The position numbers were made by a program, and so were the translations under genes. A DNA stretch of 64,000 nt, from assembly GCF_017744435.1 (NCBI RefSeq), contig NZ_JAGIBG010000018.1, positions 34,704 to 98,703 of the forward strand, written 5' to 3'. The notes under the pieces were generated by a model. That model did no database searches, had not been told where the DNA came from, and saw only the letters and a list, made by a program, of their open reading frames with translations. Below, in pieces: positions 25,177 through 35,857 of the stretch (position 1 is its first letter; each line of letters begins with the position of its first letter). This stretch comes from Pseudomonas sp. Its GTDB lineage: Bacteria > Pseudomonadota > Gammaproteobacteria > Pseudomonadales > Pseudomonadaceae.

Positions 25177-25223
25177 GAAGACCTCCCGTAAATCAAGCAT
25201 GAAAGGGCGATCGCAGGTTGCAA

Positions 25224-25261
25224 AAAAGCGGAGTGACGTATGGACACGTCACCCCGCTTTT
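25224..25261 (-). terminator. Terminator between dapB and carA
   Basis: AAAAGCGG-A-GTGACGT pairs with ACGTCAC-C-CCGCTTTT; six A on the plus strand give the U run of the minus transcript. It ends the dapB transcript; because only 47 bases separate it from the carA start, it could also act in a carA leader, though the simplest reading is a dapB terminator. Confidence 0.85.
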
Positions 25262-25398
25262 ATGTGCTGAATTCAATTCGCTGCGCGCTTTTAGTGGACA
25301 CACTAAAGCTGTAGCTTACAGAAAAGTGCGTTTTCGGTCTACCGCATATGTGTCTCTAAAACACATGATTGCGACAGACTGACATCGGCGGCGCCTGC

Positions 25399-25485
25399 TT
25401 CGCGGGTAAACCCGCTCCCACAGGGACCGCACAGAGCCTGAGCCGAGTGCGTATCTTGTGGGAGCGGGTTTACCCGCGAAGAAGC
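25399..25485. repeat. REP inverted pair
   Basis: CTTCGCGGGTAAACCCGC followed by TCCCACAG, and its inverted partner TGTGGGAGCGGG followed by TTTACCCGCGAAG, separated by about 35 bases. Lies just downstream of dapB. The stretch 25262-25398 holds no gene. Confidence 0.85.
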
Positions 25486-25503
25486 CACCGTCGCTCGAAC
25501 GGC

Positions 25504-27440
<1,937 letters not shown>

Positions 27441-27593
27441 AGGTCATTTGCACCTTGTGGGGCGTCCGGCATCTGCGCCGCGCCATCAGCACCTGCCTGC
27501 ACACCACGAATGGCCCAGACAAATGCTGTAAAAAATCTCGAATTCCAGATACGCCAACGCGGGAGCAAGCCCCCGCGCGGCGACATCCTACCA

Positions 27594-27617
27594 GTTCACC
27601 GGCATAAGCCGGTGAAC
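27594..27617 (-). terminator. Hairpin between dnaK and dnaJ
   Basis: GTTCACCGGC-ATAA-GCCGGTGAAC is a perfect stem 21 bases after the dnaK stop codon, with no U run. Probably a partial terminator or stabilising 3' hairpin. Confidence 0.55.
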
Positions 27618-27637
27618 GGGTCGACAGCATGCAACGA

Positions 27638-29566
27638 TTACTTCTTGTCGTCGCCTTTCACTTCTTCGAACTCGGCGTCAACCACGTCATCGTGCTTGGC
27701 TTCCGGCTCGTCGTGCTGCTGAGCGCCACCCTGAGGCTGTTCGGCCTGCTGCTCGGCGTACATCTTCTGGGCAACCGGAGCCGATACCTTGGACAGCTCT
27801 TCGACCTTGGCGTCGATGGCAGCCTTGTCGTCGCCTTTGACAGCGGCTTCCAGGGCAACCACGGCGGCTTCGATCGCAGTTTTCTCTTCAGCAGTGACCT
27901 TGTCACCGGCGTCAACGACCATCTTGCGAGTCGAGTGCACCAGTGCGTCACCCTGGTTACGGGCAGCGGCCAGCTCTTCGAACTTGCGGTCTTCCTCGGC
28001 ATTGGCCTCGGCGTCACGCACCATGCGCTCGATTTCTTCGTCGGACAGGCCGGAGTTGGCCTTGATCACGATCGACTGAGCCTTGCCGGTGGCCTTGTCT
28101 TTGGCGCCGACGTGCAGGATGCCGTTGGCGTCGATGTCGAAGGTCACTTCGATCTGCGGCACGCCACGTGGCGCTGGCGGAATGTCAGCCAGGTCGAACT
28201 TGCCCAGCGACTTGTTCTGCGCAGCCTGCTTACGCTCACCTTGCAGCACGTGAATGGTCACGGCGCCCTGGTTGTCGTCGGCAGTCGAGAACACCTGCGA
28301 CTTTTTGGTCGGGATGGTGGTGTTCTTCTCGATCAGCGCGGTCATCACGCCACCCATGGTTTCGATACCCAGGGTCAGCGGGCTGACGTCCAGCAGCAGT
28401 ACGTCTTTCACGTCACCGGCCAGTACCGCGCCCTGGATGGCAGCACCCATGGCCACGGCTTCGTCCGGGTTGACGTCCTTGCGTGCTTCTTTACCGAAGA
28501 AATCAGCAACGGCCTTCTGCACCATCGGCATACGGGTCTGGCCACCGACCAGGATCACGTCGTCGATCTTGCTGGCGTCGATGCCGGCGTCTTTCAGGGC
28601 AATGCGGCAAGGCTCGATGGTACGGTTGACCAGGTCTTCGACCAGCGACTCCAGCTTGGCGCGGGAGATCTTCACGTTCAGGTGCTTAGGACCGGTGGCG
28701 TCTGCAGTGATGTACGGCAGGTTGACGTCGGTCGACTGAGTCGAGGACAGCTCGATCTTGGCCTTTTCAGCGGCTTCTTTCAGGCGCTGCAGGGCCAGTG
28801 GATCGTTCTTCAGGTCCATGCCGGACTCTTTCTTGAACTCGTCCACGAGGTAGTCGATCAGGCGCATGTCGAAGTCTTCGCCACCCAGGAAGGTGTCGCC
28901 GTTGGTGGCCAGTACTTCGAACTGGTGCTCACCGTCGACTTCGGCGATTTCGATGACCGAAACGTCGAAGGTACCACCACCCAGGTCATAAACGATGACG
29001 GTGTGGTCGCCCTTGGCCTTGTCCATGCCGTACGCCAGTGCAGCAGCGGTCGGCTCGTTGATGATGCGCTTGACGTCCAGACCGGCAATGCGGCCGGCAT
29101 CCTTGGTAGCCTGGCGCTGGCTGTCGTTGAAGTAGGCCGGAACGGTGATGACCGCTTCGGTCACGGCCTCGCCGAGGTAGTCTTCGGCGGTCTTCTTCAT
29201 TTTCTTCAGCACTTCGGCGCTGATCTGTGGTGGCGCCATGTCCTTGCCGCTGGCTTGTACCCAGGCGTCACCGTTGCTGCCCTTGACGATCTTGTAAGGC
29301 ACCAGCTTGATGTCTTTCTGCACGACGTCTTCTTCGAAGCGACGACCGATCAGGCGCTTCACGGCGAACAGGGTGTTGTGCGGGTTGGTGACGGCCTGGC
29401 GCTTGGCCGACTGGCCAACCAGGATTTCGCCGTCGTTGGCGTAGGCCACGATCGAAGGGGTAGTACGCGCGCCTTCGGCGTTTTCGATGACTTTGACGTT
29501 ACCGTTTTCCAGAATGGAGACGCACGAGTTGGTGGTCCCCAGGTCGATACCGATGATTTTGCCCAT
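27638..29566 (-). CDS. dnaK: Chaperone DnaK (Hsp70)
   Basis: 642 residues. The nucleotide-binding domain begins [15 protein letters not shown] and has [15 protein letters not shown] and the [10 protein letters not shown] signature; the substrate-binding domain follows near residue 390, and the C-terminal tail ends in [12 protein letters not shown]-dependent folding machine with DnaJ and GrpE. A sigma-32 promoter match lies upstream and overlaps the end of grpE. Confidence 0.99.
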   Translation of the reverse strand: MGKIIGIDLGTTNSCVSILENGNVKVIENAEGARTTPSIVAYANDGEILVGQSAKRQAVTNPHNTLFAVKRLIGRRFEEDVVQKDIKLVPYKIVKGSNGDAWVQASGKDMAPPQISAEVLKKMKKTAEDYLGEAVTEAVITVPAYFNDSQRQATKDAGRIAGLDVKRIINEPTAAALAYGMDKAKGDHTVIVYDLGGGTFDVSVIEIAEVDGEHQFEVLATNGDTFLGGEDFDMRLIDYLVDEFKKESGMDLKNDPLALQRLKEAAEKAKIELSSTQSTDVNLPYITADATGPKHLNVKISRAKLESLVEDLVNRTIEPCRIALKDAGIDASKIDDVILVGGQTRMPMVQKAVADFFGKEARKDVNPDEAVAMGAAIQGAVLAGDVKDVLLLDVSPLTLGIETMGGVMTALIEKNTTIPTKKSQVFSTADDNQGAVTIHVLQGERKQAAQNKSLGKFDLADIPPAPRGVPQIEVTFDIDANGILHVGAKDKATGKAQSIVIKANSGLSDEEIERMVRDAEANAEEDRKFEELAAARNQGDALVHSTRKMVVDAGDKVTAEEKTAIEAAVVALEAAVKGDDKAAIDAKVEELSKVSAPVAQKMYAEQQAEQPQGGAQQHDEPEAKHDDVVDAEFEEVKGDDKK

Positions 29567-29645
29567 GTTAACTCTCCCGAAACTTGAATTTGGTGGCAGC
29601 GGCTACTTCTGGCCAACTGCGGTAATACTTGAACGCTTGACACCT

Positions 29646-29673
29646 AGATGGGGATGCCCCAACAGATTTCAAG
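29646..29673 (-). promoter_or_regulatory. Heat-shock (sigma-32) promoter for dnaK
   Basis: On the minus strand CTTGAA and CCCCATCT are separated by 14 bases, matching the sigma-32 consensus CTTGAA-N13-15-CCCCAT. The -35 element overlaps the grpE stop codon (GCTTGA). Confidence 0.8.
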
Positions 29674-30223
29674 CCTTCTCATCGATAGAAGGTTGCGGGG
29701 CAGCCGGAGCCTTGCTCACCACCACCATGGCGGGGCGCAGCAGGCGACCGTTGAGCAGGTAGCCTTTCTGGAAGACGTTCAGCACGCTGTTTGGCTCGAC
29801 GTCGGCGTTTTCCTGCATGGCCATGGCCTGGTGGTGCTCAGGGTTGAACGGCTGGCCGTGCGGCTCGATGGCTTCGAGGTTGTAGCGCTTGAGGGTGTCC
29901 TGGAACATCTTCAGGGTCAGCTCGACGCCTTCACGGGTGTTCTTGACCTGGTCATCCTCAGGATTGAGGTGGGTCAGGGCCATCTCCAGGCTGTCGATCA
30001 CCGGCAGCAGGTCGCCAGCGAATTTCTCGAGGGCGAACTTGCGGGCCTTGTCGACCTCCTGCTCGGCGCGGCGAATGCTGTTCTGCGCTTCGGCAGCAAC
30101 ACGCAGGGACTGATCCTTGGCGGCGGCCAGCTGCTCCTCGAGCTCCTGAACGCGGGCGCCGTTATCCACTGCACCAGCCTCTTCGGCGTTAAGGTCTTTT
30201 TCATTCAGCTGTTCGTCAGCCAT
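29669..30223 (-). CDS. grpE: Nucleotide exchange factor GrpE
   Basis: 184 residues. It releases ADP from DnaK. Acidic N-terminus, long dimerising coiled coil ([20 protein letters not shown]), then the beta domain with [20 protein letters not shown]. The ATG at 30223 gives [11 protein letters not shown] with GGAG upstream; longer in-frame starts would run through the promoter. First gene of the grpE-dnaK-dnaJ cluster. Confidence 0.97.
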   Translation of the reverse strand: MADEQLNEKDLNAEEAGAVDNGARVQELEEQLAAAKDQSLRVAAEAQNSIRRAEQEVDKARKFALEKFAGDLLPVIDSLEMALTHLNPEDDQVKNTREGVELTLKMFQDTLKRYNLEAIEPHGQPFNPEHHQAMAMQENADVEPNSVLNVFQKGYLLNGRLLRPAMVVVSKAPAAPQPSIDEKA

Positions 30224-30280
30224 GGGGTCTCTCCTCCGCAATTTCTGTTGTACGAGCAAAGCTCGCCGTGTCTGCCGGCT

Positions 30281-30308
30281 ATATGGGGCCGGAAAAACCA
30301 GCTTCAAG
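30281..30308 (-). promoter_or_regulatory. Heat-shock (sigma-32) promoter for grpE
   Basis: On the minus strand CCCTTGAA and CCCCATAT are spaced by 14 bases, a near-perfect sigma-32 promoter, 58 bases upstream of the grpE start codon. Confidence 0.88.
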
Positions 30309-30372
30309 GGGCAAGTGGGTTTTGCAGGCCGCAACAGAATCCGCCAGAGGGCATTGGCAGGGTCGAAAAAAC

Positions 30373-30390
30373 TACTGTATAAATAACCAG
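30373..30390 (+). promoter_or_regulatory. LexA (SOS) box upstream of recN
   Basis: TACTGTATAAATAACCAG matches CTGT-N8-ACAG with one mismatch, 24 bases before the recN start. recN is SOS-controlled in many bacteria. Confidence 0.7.
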
Positions 30391-30413
30391 ACATGACTTT
30401 CGGGAGCCGCCCC

Positions 30414-32087
30414 ATGCTGGTGCACCTGTCCATTCACAACTACGCCATCGTCGAGCACCTCGACCTCGAAATCGCCCGCGGCATGTCGGTCATCACCGGC
30501 GAGACCGGTGCGGGCAAATCGATCATGCTCGACGCCCTCGGCCTGGCCCTGGGCGACCGCGCCGACAGTGGCGTGGTGCGCCCCGGCACCGACAAGGCGG
30601 ACATCCTGGCCACGTTCGACCTGGTGGACATCCCCGAAGCCCATGCCTGGCTGGCCGAACGCGACCTGGACAACGACGGCCTGTGCATCCTGCGCCGGGT
30701 CATCACCGCCGAAGGCCGCAGCCGTGGCTACATCAACGGCACACCCTGCCCGCTCGGCGACCTCAAGGCGCTCGGCGAGCTGCTGATCGACATTCACAGC
30801 CAGCATGAACACCAGTCGCTGCTGAAGACCGACACCCACCGCCGCCTGGTGGACGAATACGCCGGTGCCATCGACCTGGCCCGCCAGGTGCAGCTGGCCG
30901 CCAAGCGCTGGAACCAGACCCGCCTGGAGCTGGAACGGCTGAGCAATTCCGGCGACGAGCAACGCGCCCGCCATCAGCTGCTGAGCTACCAGCTTGAAGA
31001 ACTCGACAACCTCGGCCTGGGCGAAAACGAACTGGAGCAACTGGAGCAGGAACACAAGAACCTGACCAATGCCGAAGCCCTGTTCGGCATCTGCCGCCAG
31101 GTCATCGACCAGTGCAGCGAAAGCGATTCGGGCAACGTGCTCAGCGCCCTCACCTCCAGCCTCAACCGCCTTGGCGCTGCGGCGAACGCCCCGCGTGCAC
31201 TGGGCGAGGCCGCGAACATGATCGCCAGCGCACAGATCCAGGTAGAAGAAGCGATGGGCGAGCTCAATCGCTTCCTCGACAATTTCGATGCCGACCCCAT
31301 GCGCCTGCAAGCCCTGGAGGAGCGCCTCGACACGATCTACACCTTGGCGCGCAAACACCGCGTACACCCCACCGAGCTGCCACACCTGCAACAGCAGCTG
31401 ATGGACGAACTCGAATGCCTGAACGCCAGTGACGAGTCGATCGAACGCCTGGGCGAGGAGCTTGGCGCTTTTGCCCAGCACTACAAGGAGAAGGCGCTGG
31501 AGCTGAGCGCCCTGCGCCAGCAGGCGGCCAGACAGCTGGCCGTCGCCGTGGAACAGGAGATCCAGCGCCTGGGCATGCCGGGCGGCCGGTTCTGCATCGA
31601 ACTCACCCCCAACGAAGGCAACGACCTGTCGCCCCACGGCCTGGAGCAGATCGAACTGCTGGTCAGCGCCAACCCTGGGCAGCCGCTCAAGGGCCTGGCC
31701 AAGGTGGCGTCCGGAGGCGAGCTGTCACGCATCAGCCTGGCGATCCAGGTGATCACGGCGCAGACCTCGCGCATACCGACCCTGGTGTTCGACGAAGTAG
31801 ACGTCGGCATCGGCGGCCCTACGGCCGAAATCGTCGGCCAGTTGCTGCGCCGCCTGGGCGAGCGCGGCCAGGTCCTGACCGTGACGCACCTGCCCCAGGT
31901 GGCGGCGCAAGGGCACCATCACCTGTTCGTGCACAAGGTGCGCAACAGCGATACCACCCACACCGCAGTAGCCAGCCTGGGCAAGCGCGAGCGGGTCGAG
32001 GAAGTGGCGCGCATGCTCGGCGGCATCGACCTGACCAAGGAATCCCTGGCCCATGCGCGCAAGATGGTGGTTTCCGGCAAGGCTTGA
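30414..32087 (+). CDS. recN: DNA repair protein RecN
   Basis: 557 residues. SMC-like ATPase for double-strand break repair. Walker A GETGAGKS at 29-36, long central coiled coil, C-terminal signature [18 protein letters not shown] and Walker [14 protein letters not shown]. The ATG at 30414 gives [16 protein letters not shown], the family N-terminus. Divergent from grpE, preceded by a LexA box and followed by REP elements and a terminator shared with fur. Confidence 0.98.
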   Translation: MLVHLSIHNYAIVEHLDLEIARGMSVITGETGAGKSIMLDALGLALGDRADSGVVRPGTDKADILATFDLVDIPEAHAWLAERDLDNDGLCILRRVITAEGRSRGYINGTPCPLGDLKALGELLIDIHSQHEHQSLLKTDTHRRLVDEYAGAIDLARQVQLAAKRWNQTRLELERLSNSGDEQRARHQLLSYQLEELDNLGLGENELEQLEQEHKNLTNAEALFGICRQVIDQCSESDSGNVLSALTSSLNRLGAAANAPRALGEAANMIASAQIQVEEAMGELNRFLDNFDADPMRLQALEERLDTIYTLARKHRVHPTELPHLQQQLMDELECLNASDESIERLGEELGAFAQHYKEKALELSALRQQAARQLAVAVEQEIQRLGMPGGRFCIELTPNEGNDLSPHGLEQIELLVSANPGQPLKGLAKVASGGELSRISLAIQVITAQTSRIPTLVFDEVDVGIGGPTAEIVGQLLRRLGERGQVLTVTHLPQVAAQGHHHLFVHKVRNSDTTHTAVASLGKRERVEEVARMLGGIDLTKESLAHARKMVVSGKA

Positions 32088-32110
32088 GCCCGCAGCCCTG
32101 ACAAATCCCT

Positions 32111-32226
32111 GTAGGAGCGGCCTTGTGTCGCGAAAGGGCCGCAAAGCGGCCCCGGCAGTTTCTGCGGCGAAGCTGAAAACCTGGGGCCGCTGCGCAGCCC
32201 TTTCGCGACACAAGGCCGCTCCTACA
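32111..32226. repeat. REP inverted pair (GGAGCGGCCTTG type)
   Basis: TGTAGGAGCGGCCTTGTGTC running into GCGAAAGGGC, and its exact inverse ending CCGCTCCTACA about 55 bases later, form a long perfect stem between recN and fur. This is a second REP type, different in core from the GCGGGTTTACCCGC type. Confidence 0.9.
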
Positions 32227-32262
32227 ACAATTGCCGATAGCCCGTAGAACTTCCCAGAAAGC

Positions 32263-32290
32263 ACAAAGGCGACCCGAAGGTCGCCTTTGT
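32263..32290. terminator. Bidirectional terminator between recN and fur
   Basis: ACAAAGGCGACC-CGAA-GGTCGCCTTTGT is a perfect stem-loop with a stable CGAA tetraloop between convergent genes. Confidence 0.85.
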
Positions 32291-32311
32291 CATTCATAAC
32301 GAGCTAAATCG

Positions 32312-32716
32312 TTACTTTTTCTTACGCACATAAAGGACCAGATTGTGGTCCACGAGCTCGTAGCCATGCTCGGCCACGATCTCTTTCTGGCGGCGCTCGA
32401 TTTCAGCGTCCATGAACTCGATAACCTCGCTGGTCTCCACGTTGACCATATGGTCGTGGTGACCACCGTCAGCCAGCTCGAACACCGCATGGCCACCGTC
32501 GAAGTTGTGGCGCACCACCAAGCCAGCCGCTTCGAACTGGGTCAGTACGCGATAGACGGTTGCCAGACCGACGTCCTCGCCAGCCTCCATCAGCGCCTTG
32601 TAGACATCTTCGGCGCTCATGTGACGTTGCTCGGTGGAGTCGAGCATCTGAAGGATCTTGACTCGAGGCAGGGTCACCTTGAGACCGGCTTTGCGCAATT
32701 CGCTATTTTCAACCAT
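32312..32716 (-). CDS. fur: Ferric uptake regulator Fur
   Basis: 134 residues. Fe(II)-dependent repressor of iron acquisition. DNA-binding winged helix (VGLATVYRVLTQFEAAGLVV) and metal sites FDGGHAVFEL and GHHDHMVNV, with HGYELVDHNLVLYV at the end. There is no cysteine at all: the CxxC structural zinc site of E. coli Fur is absent, and the single Cys I recall in the P. aeruginosa protein is Asn here. ATG at 32716 gives MVENSELRKAGLKVT. Divergent from bamE, the common arrangement. Confidence 0.97.
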   Translation of the reverse strand: MVENSELRKAGLKVTLPRVKILQMLDSTEQRHMSAEDVYKALMEAGEDVGLATVYRVLTQFEAAGLVVRHNFDGGHAVFELADGGHHDHMVNVETSEVIEFMDAEIERRQKEIVAEHGYELVDHNLVLYVRKKK

Positions 32717-32813
32717 GGTCAGCTTTCTCGCCGATGCTGCTTCGCAGCTTCTCTTAATACGGGTATGATCGGGGTTTACGTTGTCCAGCCAAGATAGTGG
32801 AAGTCGCCCACCG

Positions 32814-33347
32814 ATGCAAAACACCAAGCTCTTGCTAAACAGCCTCGCCCTCGCGGGACTGCTCGCACTCGCCGGTTGCTCGTTTCCCGGGGTTTACAAA
32901 ATCGACATCCAGCAGGGCAATGTCGTCACGCAAGACATGATAGACCAATTACGCCCCGGAATGACCCGTCGGCAAGTAAGGTTTATCATGGGCAACCCGC
33001 TGCTGCAGGACACCTTCAACACCAATCGCTGGGACTACCTGTACAGCCTGCAACCTGGTGGCGGCAAACGTCAGCAGGAGCGCATGAGCATCTTCTTCAA
33101 CGACAGCGACCAACTGGTCAGCCTGTCCGGCGACTTCATGCCCGGTGTGAGCCGCGACCAGGAAATCCTCGGTGGCAGCAACACCACCACGGTCAGCCCG
33201 GCCACCCAGCCAGAGCAGGCCAAGCCGCAGCCGGAAGAGAAGCCAGCCAAGCCAGGCTCGACGGAAGAATCCATCCAGCGCGAGATCGATACCATCGAGA
33301 CCACCCCAGTGCCGACGCCGGCACCGCTGGAAACCTCGCCGCAGTAA
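32814..33347 (+). CDS. bamE: Outer-membrane assembly lipoprotein BamE (OmlA)
   Basis: 177 residues. Lipoprotein signal with lipobox LAGC (Cys at 22, Ser at +2, outer-membrane sorting). The SmpA/OmlA fold shows in [34 protein letters not shown] and [12 protein letters not shown] Pro/Glu/Lys-rich tail follows from about residue 125. BamE is an accessory part of the BAM beta-barrel machinery. Divergent from fur. Confidence 0.95.
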   Translation: MQNTKLLLNSLALAGLLALAGCSFPGVYKIDIQQGNVVTQDMIDQLRPGMTRRQVRFIMGNPLLQDTFNTNRWDYLYSLQPGGGKRQQERMSIFFNDSDQLVSLSGDFMPGVSRDQEILGGSNTTTVSPATQPEQAKPQPEEKPAKPGSTEESIQREIDTIETTPVPTPAPLETSPQ

Positions 33348-33361
33348 TTGCCGGCCAGACG

Positions 33362-33391
33362 AAAAAGCCCGGACCATGGTCCGGGCTTTTT
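33362..33391. terminator. Bidirectional terminator after bamE
   Basis: AAAAAGCCCGGACCAT and ATGGTCCGGGCTTTTT form a perfect palindromic stem with A/T runs on both sides, between convergent bamE and rnfH. Confidence 0.88.
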
Positions 33392-33408
33392 ATTGCCTGC
33401 CAAAGGCG

Positions 33409-33699
33409 CTAGCGCTTGGCCTTGGCCTGTGCAGCACGCTGCCTGCGCGCCTCGACCGGGTCGATCAGCAGAGGCCGGTAGATCTCCAGGCGATCCCCCT
33501 CCTCGACCACGCGCTCGTGCGCATCCGCGACCACCTTGCCAAAAATGCCCACCGGGCATTGCGCGACATCCAGCCCGCCGACCTGCGCGGCAATCCCGGA
33601 CAAGCGCAATGCATCACGCACAGTCGTCCCATCCGGTACATCACAGACCAACAGCCACTGGCGCTCGGCCGTGGCGTAGGCCACCTCAACCTTGACCAT
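33409..33699 (-). CDS. rnfH: RnfH-family ubiquitin-fold protein
   Basis: 96 residues. Small beta-grasp protein (MVKVEVAYATAERQWLLVCD; CPVGIFGKVVADAHERVVEE; DRLEIYRPLLIDPVEARRQR). The C-terminal RPLLIDPVEARRQRA motif is typical of RnfH. Function is not settled. The ATG at 33699 overlaps the end of ratA by 14 bases, implying translational coupling. Confidence 0.92.
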   Translation of the reverse strand: MVKVEVAYATAERQWLLVCDVPDGTTVRDALRLSGIAAQVGGLDVAQCPVGIFGKVVADAHERVVEEGDRLEIYRPLLIDPVEARRQRAAQAKAKR

Positions 33700-34126
33700 T
33701 GAGCTGCTTGGCACGCTGGCAGAACGCATCCACCAGGGTATTGGCCGCCTGGTTGAACAGCGGCCCGAGGGTGGCACGCACAATTGCACCGGCGTAGTCG
33801 AAGGTCAGGTCCAGGCTGATCTTGCAGGCCTTTTCACCGAGCGGCTTGAACACCCACAAGCCATGCAGCTGGGTGAACGGCCCCTCCTCCAAATTCATCT
33901 CGATGGACTGCCCCGGCACCAATACATTGCGGGTGACGAACTGCTGGCTCATGCCGCCCTTGGCCACTTCCAGCTTCGCCCGCATGTGCGTGTCGCTGGC
34001 CTCGATCACCGTCGAAGCCGAGCACCAGGGCAGGAAATCAGGGTAGCTGGCCACATCATTGACCAGATCGTAGAGCGCCTGGGCAGGGTACGGCAGCAGG
34101 GCGGAACGTTGAATATGGGTAGTCAT
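33686..34126 (-). CDS. ratA: RatA-family START/coenzyme Q-binding protein
   Basis: 146 residues of the polyketide-cyclase/START fold (HIQRSALLPYPAQALYDLVN, YPDFLPWCSAS, FKPLGEKACKISLDLTFDYA). In E. coli RatA is described as an inhibitor of 70S assembly; other members act as coenzyme Q-binding proteins (Coq10). Either reading fits. ATG at 34126. Two-gene unit with rnfH, divergent from smpB. Confidence 0.9.
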   Translation of the reverse strand: MTTHIQRSALLPYPAQALYDLVNDVASYPDFLPWCSASTVIEASDTHMRAKLEVAKGGMSQQFVTRNVLVPGQSIEMNLEEGPFTQLHGLWVFKPLGEKACKISLDLTFDYAGAIVRATLGPLFNQAANTLVDAFCQRAKQLNGQG

Positions 34127-34289
34127 CCAGGCGTCACTTCCAAGGCTGGGTGGCGGCGCTTCGCAGCGTGCCGAAAACAGGTTCTGTGCATAGAACAGGC
34201 CTTGTATTGTCCGGTATTCATTGCAGTGGCTCAAGCACACCGAAATCCCATAGCCGACCGCGCGATGACTTGCCTATAATGCCGCCCCT

Positions 34290-34772
34290 ATGGCTAAACA
34301 AAAGAAACATCCGACCGGGACCATCGCGCAAAACAAAAAGGCGCGACACGATTACTTCATCGAACACAAGTTCGAGGCCGGGCTGGTCCTGTCCGGCTGG
34401 GAAGTAAAGAGCCTGCGGGCCGGCAAGGCGCACCTGACCGACAGCTACGTGCTGCTCAAGGATGGCGAAGCCTGGCTGTTCGGCAGCCACATCACCCCGC
34501 TGACCGCCGCCAGCACCCACGTCATCGCCGACCCCATGCGCACCCGCAAGCTGCTGCTGAACAAGCGCGAGCTCGAGCGCGTGGAAGCCGCCGTGGCGCA
34601 AAAGGGCTACACCTGTGTGGCGCTGGCGCTGTACTGGAGCAAGCACCTGATCAAGTGCGAGATCGCACTTGGCAAGGGCAAGAAGGAGTTCGACAAGCGC
34701 GACACCATGCGCGAACGCGACTCCAACCGCGAACTGCAGCGTGCGGTGCGGAACAAGGGCAAGGAAGAGTAA
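34290..34772 (+). CDS. smpB: SsrA-binding protein SmpB
   Basis: 160 residues. Binds tmRNA and brings it to stalled ribosomes. [39 protein letters not shown] and the basic C-terminal tail ([16 protein letters not shown]) are standard. Its partner ssrA lies 7.5 kb downstream, separated here by the lactate locus. Confidence 0.98.
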   Translation: MAKQKKHPTGTIAQNKKARHDYFIEHKFEAGLVLSGWEVKSLRAGKAHLTDSYVLLKDGEAWLFGSHITPLTAASTHVIADPMRTRKLLLNKRELERVEAAVAQKGYTCVALALYWSKHLIKCEIALGKGKKEFDKRDTMRERDSNRELQRAVRNKGKEE

Positions 34773-34797
34773 ATCTCCTTTAGCCTGTTCCGGCCTC

Positions 34798-34818
34798 TTC
34801 GCGGGTTTACCCGCGAAG
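34798..34818. repeat. Single REP hairpin
   Basis: TTCGCGGG-TTTAC-CCGCGAA, an isolated half of the GCGGGTTTACCCGC REP type between convergent smpB and the GntR gene; it may also serve as a terminator. Confidence 0.7.
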
Positions 34819-34833
34819 AAACCAGCACCGCTC

Positions 34834-35601
34834 TCAGCGCCCGCTGCGCCGCTCCGCCCGCGCCACCCGCTGGGCCTCGTCCTGTGCCTCTTCCAGCACT
34901 TCCTGCACATACAGAATGTGCCGGCTGGAAACCTCCCGCGCATCCTCCGCCCTACCCTCGACAATCGCCTGATACAACTCGCGGTGCTGATTGATCAGCA
35001 TGTCGCGTGTTTCCGTGCGCTGCTGATACATGCCACCGATGTTGGTCACCACGTTGCGCTTGAGCAGGTCGAACAGGCCACGAATGGTATGCAGCAACAC
35101 TGCGTTATGGCTGGCCTCGGCAATCGCCAGGTGGAAGCGAGCATCGGCCGCGCCCTCCTCCGCCCGCGTCACCTCGTCCGCACGCGCATAGCAATCCTGC
35201 AAGGTATCGAACGCCGCCTTCAGCCGCGCGCGATCGGGCTCGGTGGCACGCTGGGCCGCGTAATAGGCGCATGACGCCTCCAGGGTATGGCGAAACTCGA
35301 GCAGGTCGCGCTGCGCTTCGGCACTGTGCTCGAGCAGTTGCAGCAGCGGGTCGCTGAAGGTCGAGCCGAGCGATTCGGCCACGTAGTTGCCGCCACCCTG
35401 ACGGCTCACCAGCAGCCCCTTGGCCACCAGCTTCTGGATCGCCTCACGCAGTGACGGGCGCGACACACCGAACTGCTCGGCCAGGACGCGCTCGGCCGGC
35501 AGCCGCTGCCCGGAGGTCAGCGTGCCTTCCAGAATCATCCCTTCCAACCGATCGACGATGTCGTCGGACAGGCGCCGTTGGCGGACCTGATCAAAAACCA
35601 T
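34834..35601 (-). CDS. lldR: GntR/FadR-type repressor of the lactate operon (LldR-like)
   Basis: 255 residues. N-terminal winged HTH (RLPAERVLAEQFGVSRPSLR) and C-terminal FCD domain (ARFHLAIAEASHNAVLLHTI, with conserved Asp/His metal-ligand pattern). Divergent from lldP with a perfect operator in between, so it is the likely lactate-responsive regulator. ATG at 35601 has GGAG about 8 bases upstream; a GTG one codon earlier is possible. Assignment to LldR rests on context and length. Confidence 0.88.
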   Translation of the reverse strand: MVFDQVRQRRLSDDIVDRLEGMILEGTLTSGQRLPAERVLAEQFGVSRPSLREAIQKLVAKGLLVSRQGGGNYVAESLGSTFSDPLLQLLEHSAEAQRDLLEFRHTLEASCAYYAAQRATEPDRARLKAAFDTLQDCYARADEVTRAEEGAADARFHLAIAEASHNAVLLHTIRGLFDLLKRNVVTNIGGMYQQRTETRDMLINQHRELYQAIVEGRAEDAREVSSRHILYVQEVLEEAQDEAQRVARAERRSGR

Positions 35602-35795
35602 CACATGCTCTCCACAAACCCCCGGCCAATTTCAGGGGGCGCCTATTCTCGCCGATCCGCGCCGCGCCAGCACGTATCAGGCGACGGTTTTCGCGAGCAA
35701 GCAGCTGTCCGTTCATCGTCCCGCGACCAAAGTTTTGCACGGGACAAATTGACACACCCACGACAGCGCTTTTAACCTAGCGACCAGCCATTGTA

Positions 35796-35812
35796 AATTG
35801 GTCTTACCAATT
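35796..35812. promoter_or_regulatory. LldR operator
   Basis: AATTGGT-CTT-ACCAATT is a perfect inverted repeat of the GGT-N3-ACC type bound by FadR/LldR/PdhR regulators, 45 bases upstream of lldP. Confidence 0.8.
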
Positions 35813-35833
35813 ATCCAATGCCAGCGCCTGACC

Positions 35834-35841
35834 AACAACAA
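35834..35841 (+). promoter_or_regulatory. Candidate Hfq/Crc CA motif in the lldP leader
   Basis: AACAACAA fits the AANAANAA motif recognised by Hfq-Crc in Pseudomonas. It sits about 16 bases before the lldP ATG, just ahead of the AGGGG ribosome binding site. Confidence 0.55.
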
Positions 35842-35857
35842 TTAGGGGCCACCCCAT

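Noticed and set aside
25224..25261. Pyrimidine attenuator in front of carA
   Set aside because: No leader peptide or alternative antiterminator pairing was evident; a plain dapB terminator is simpler.
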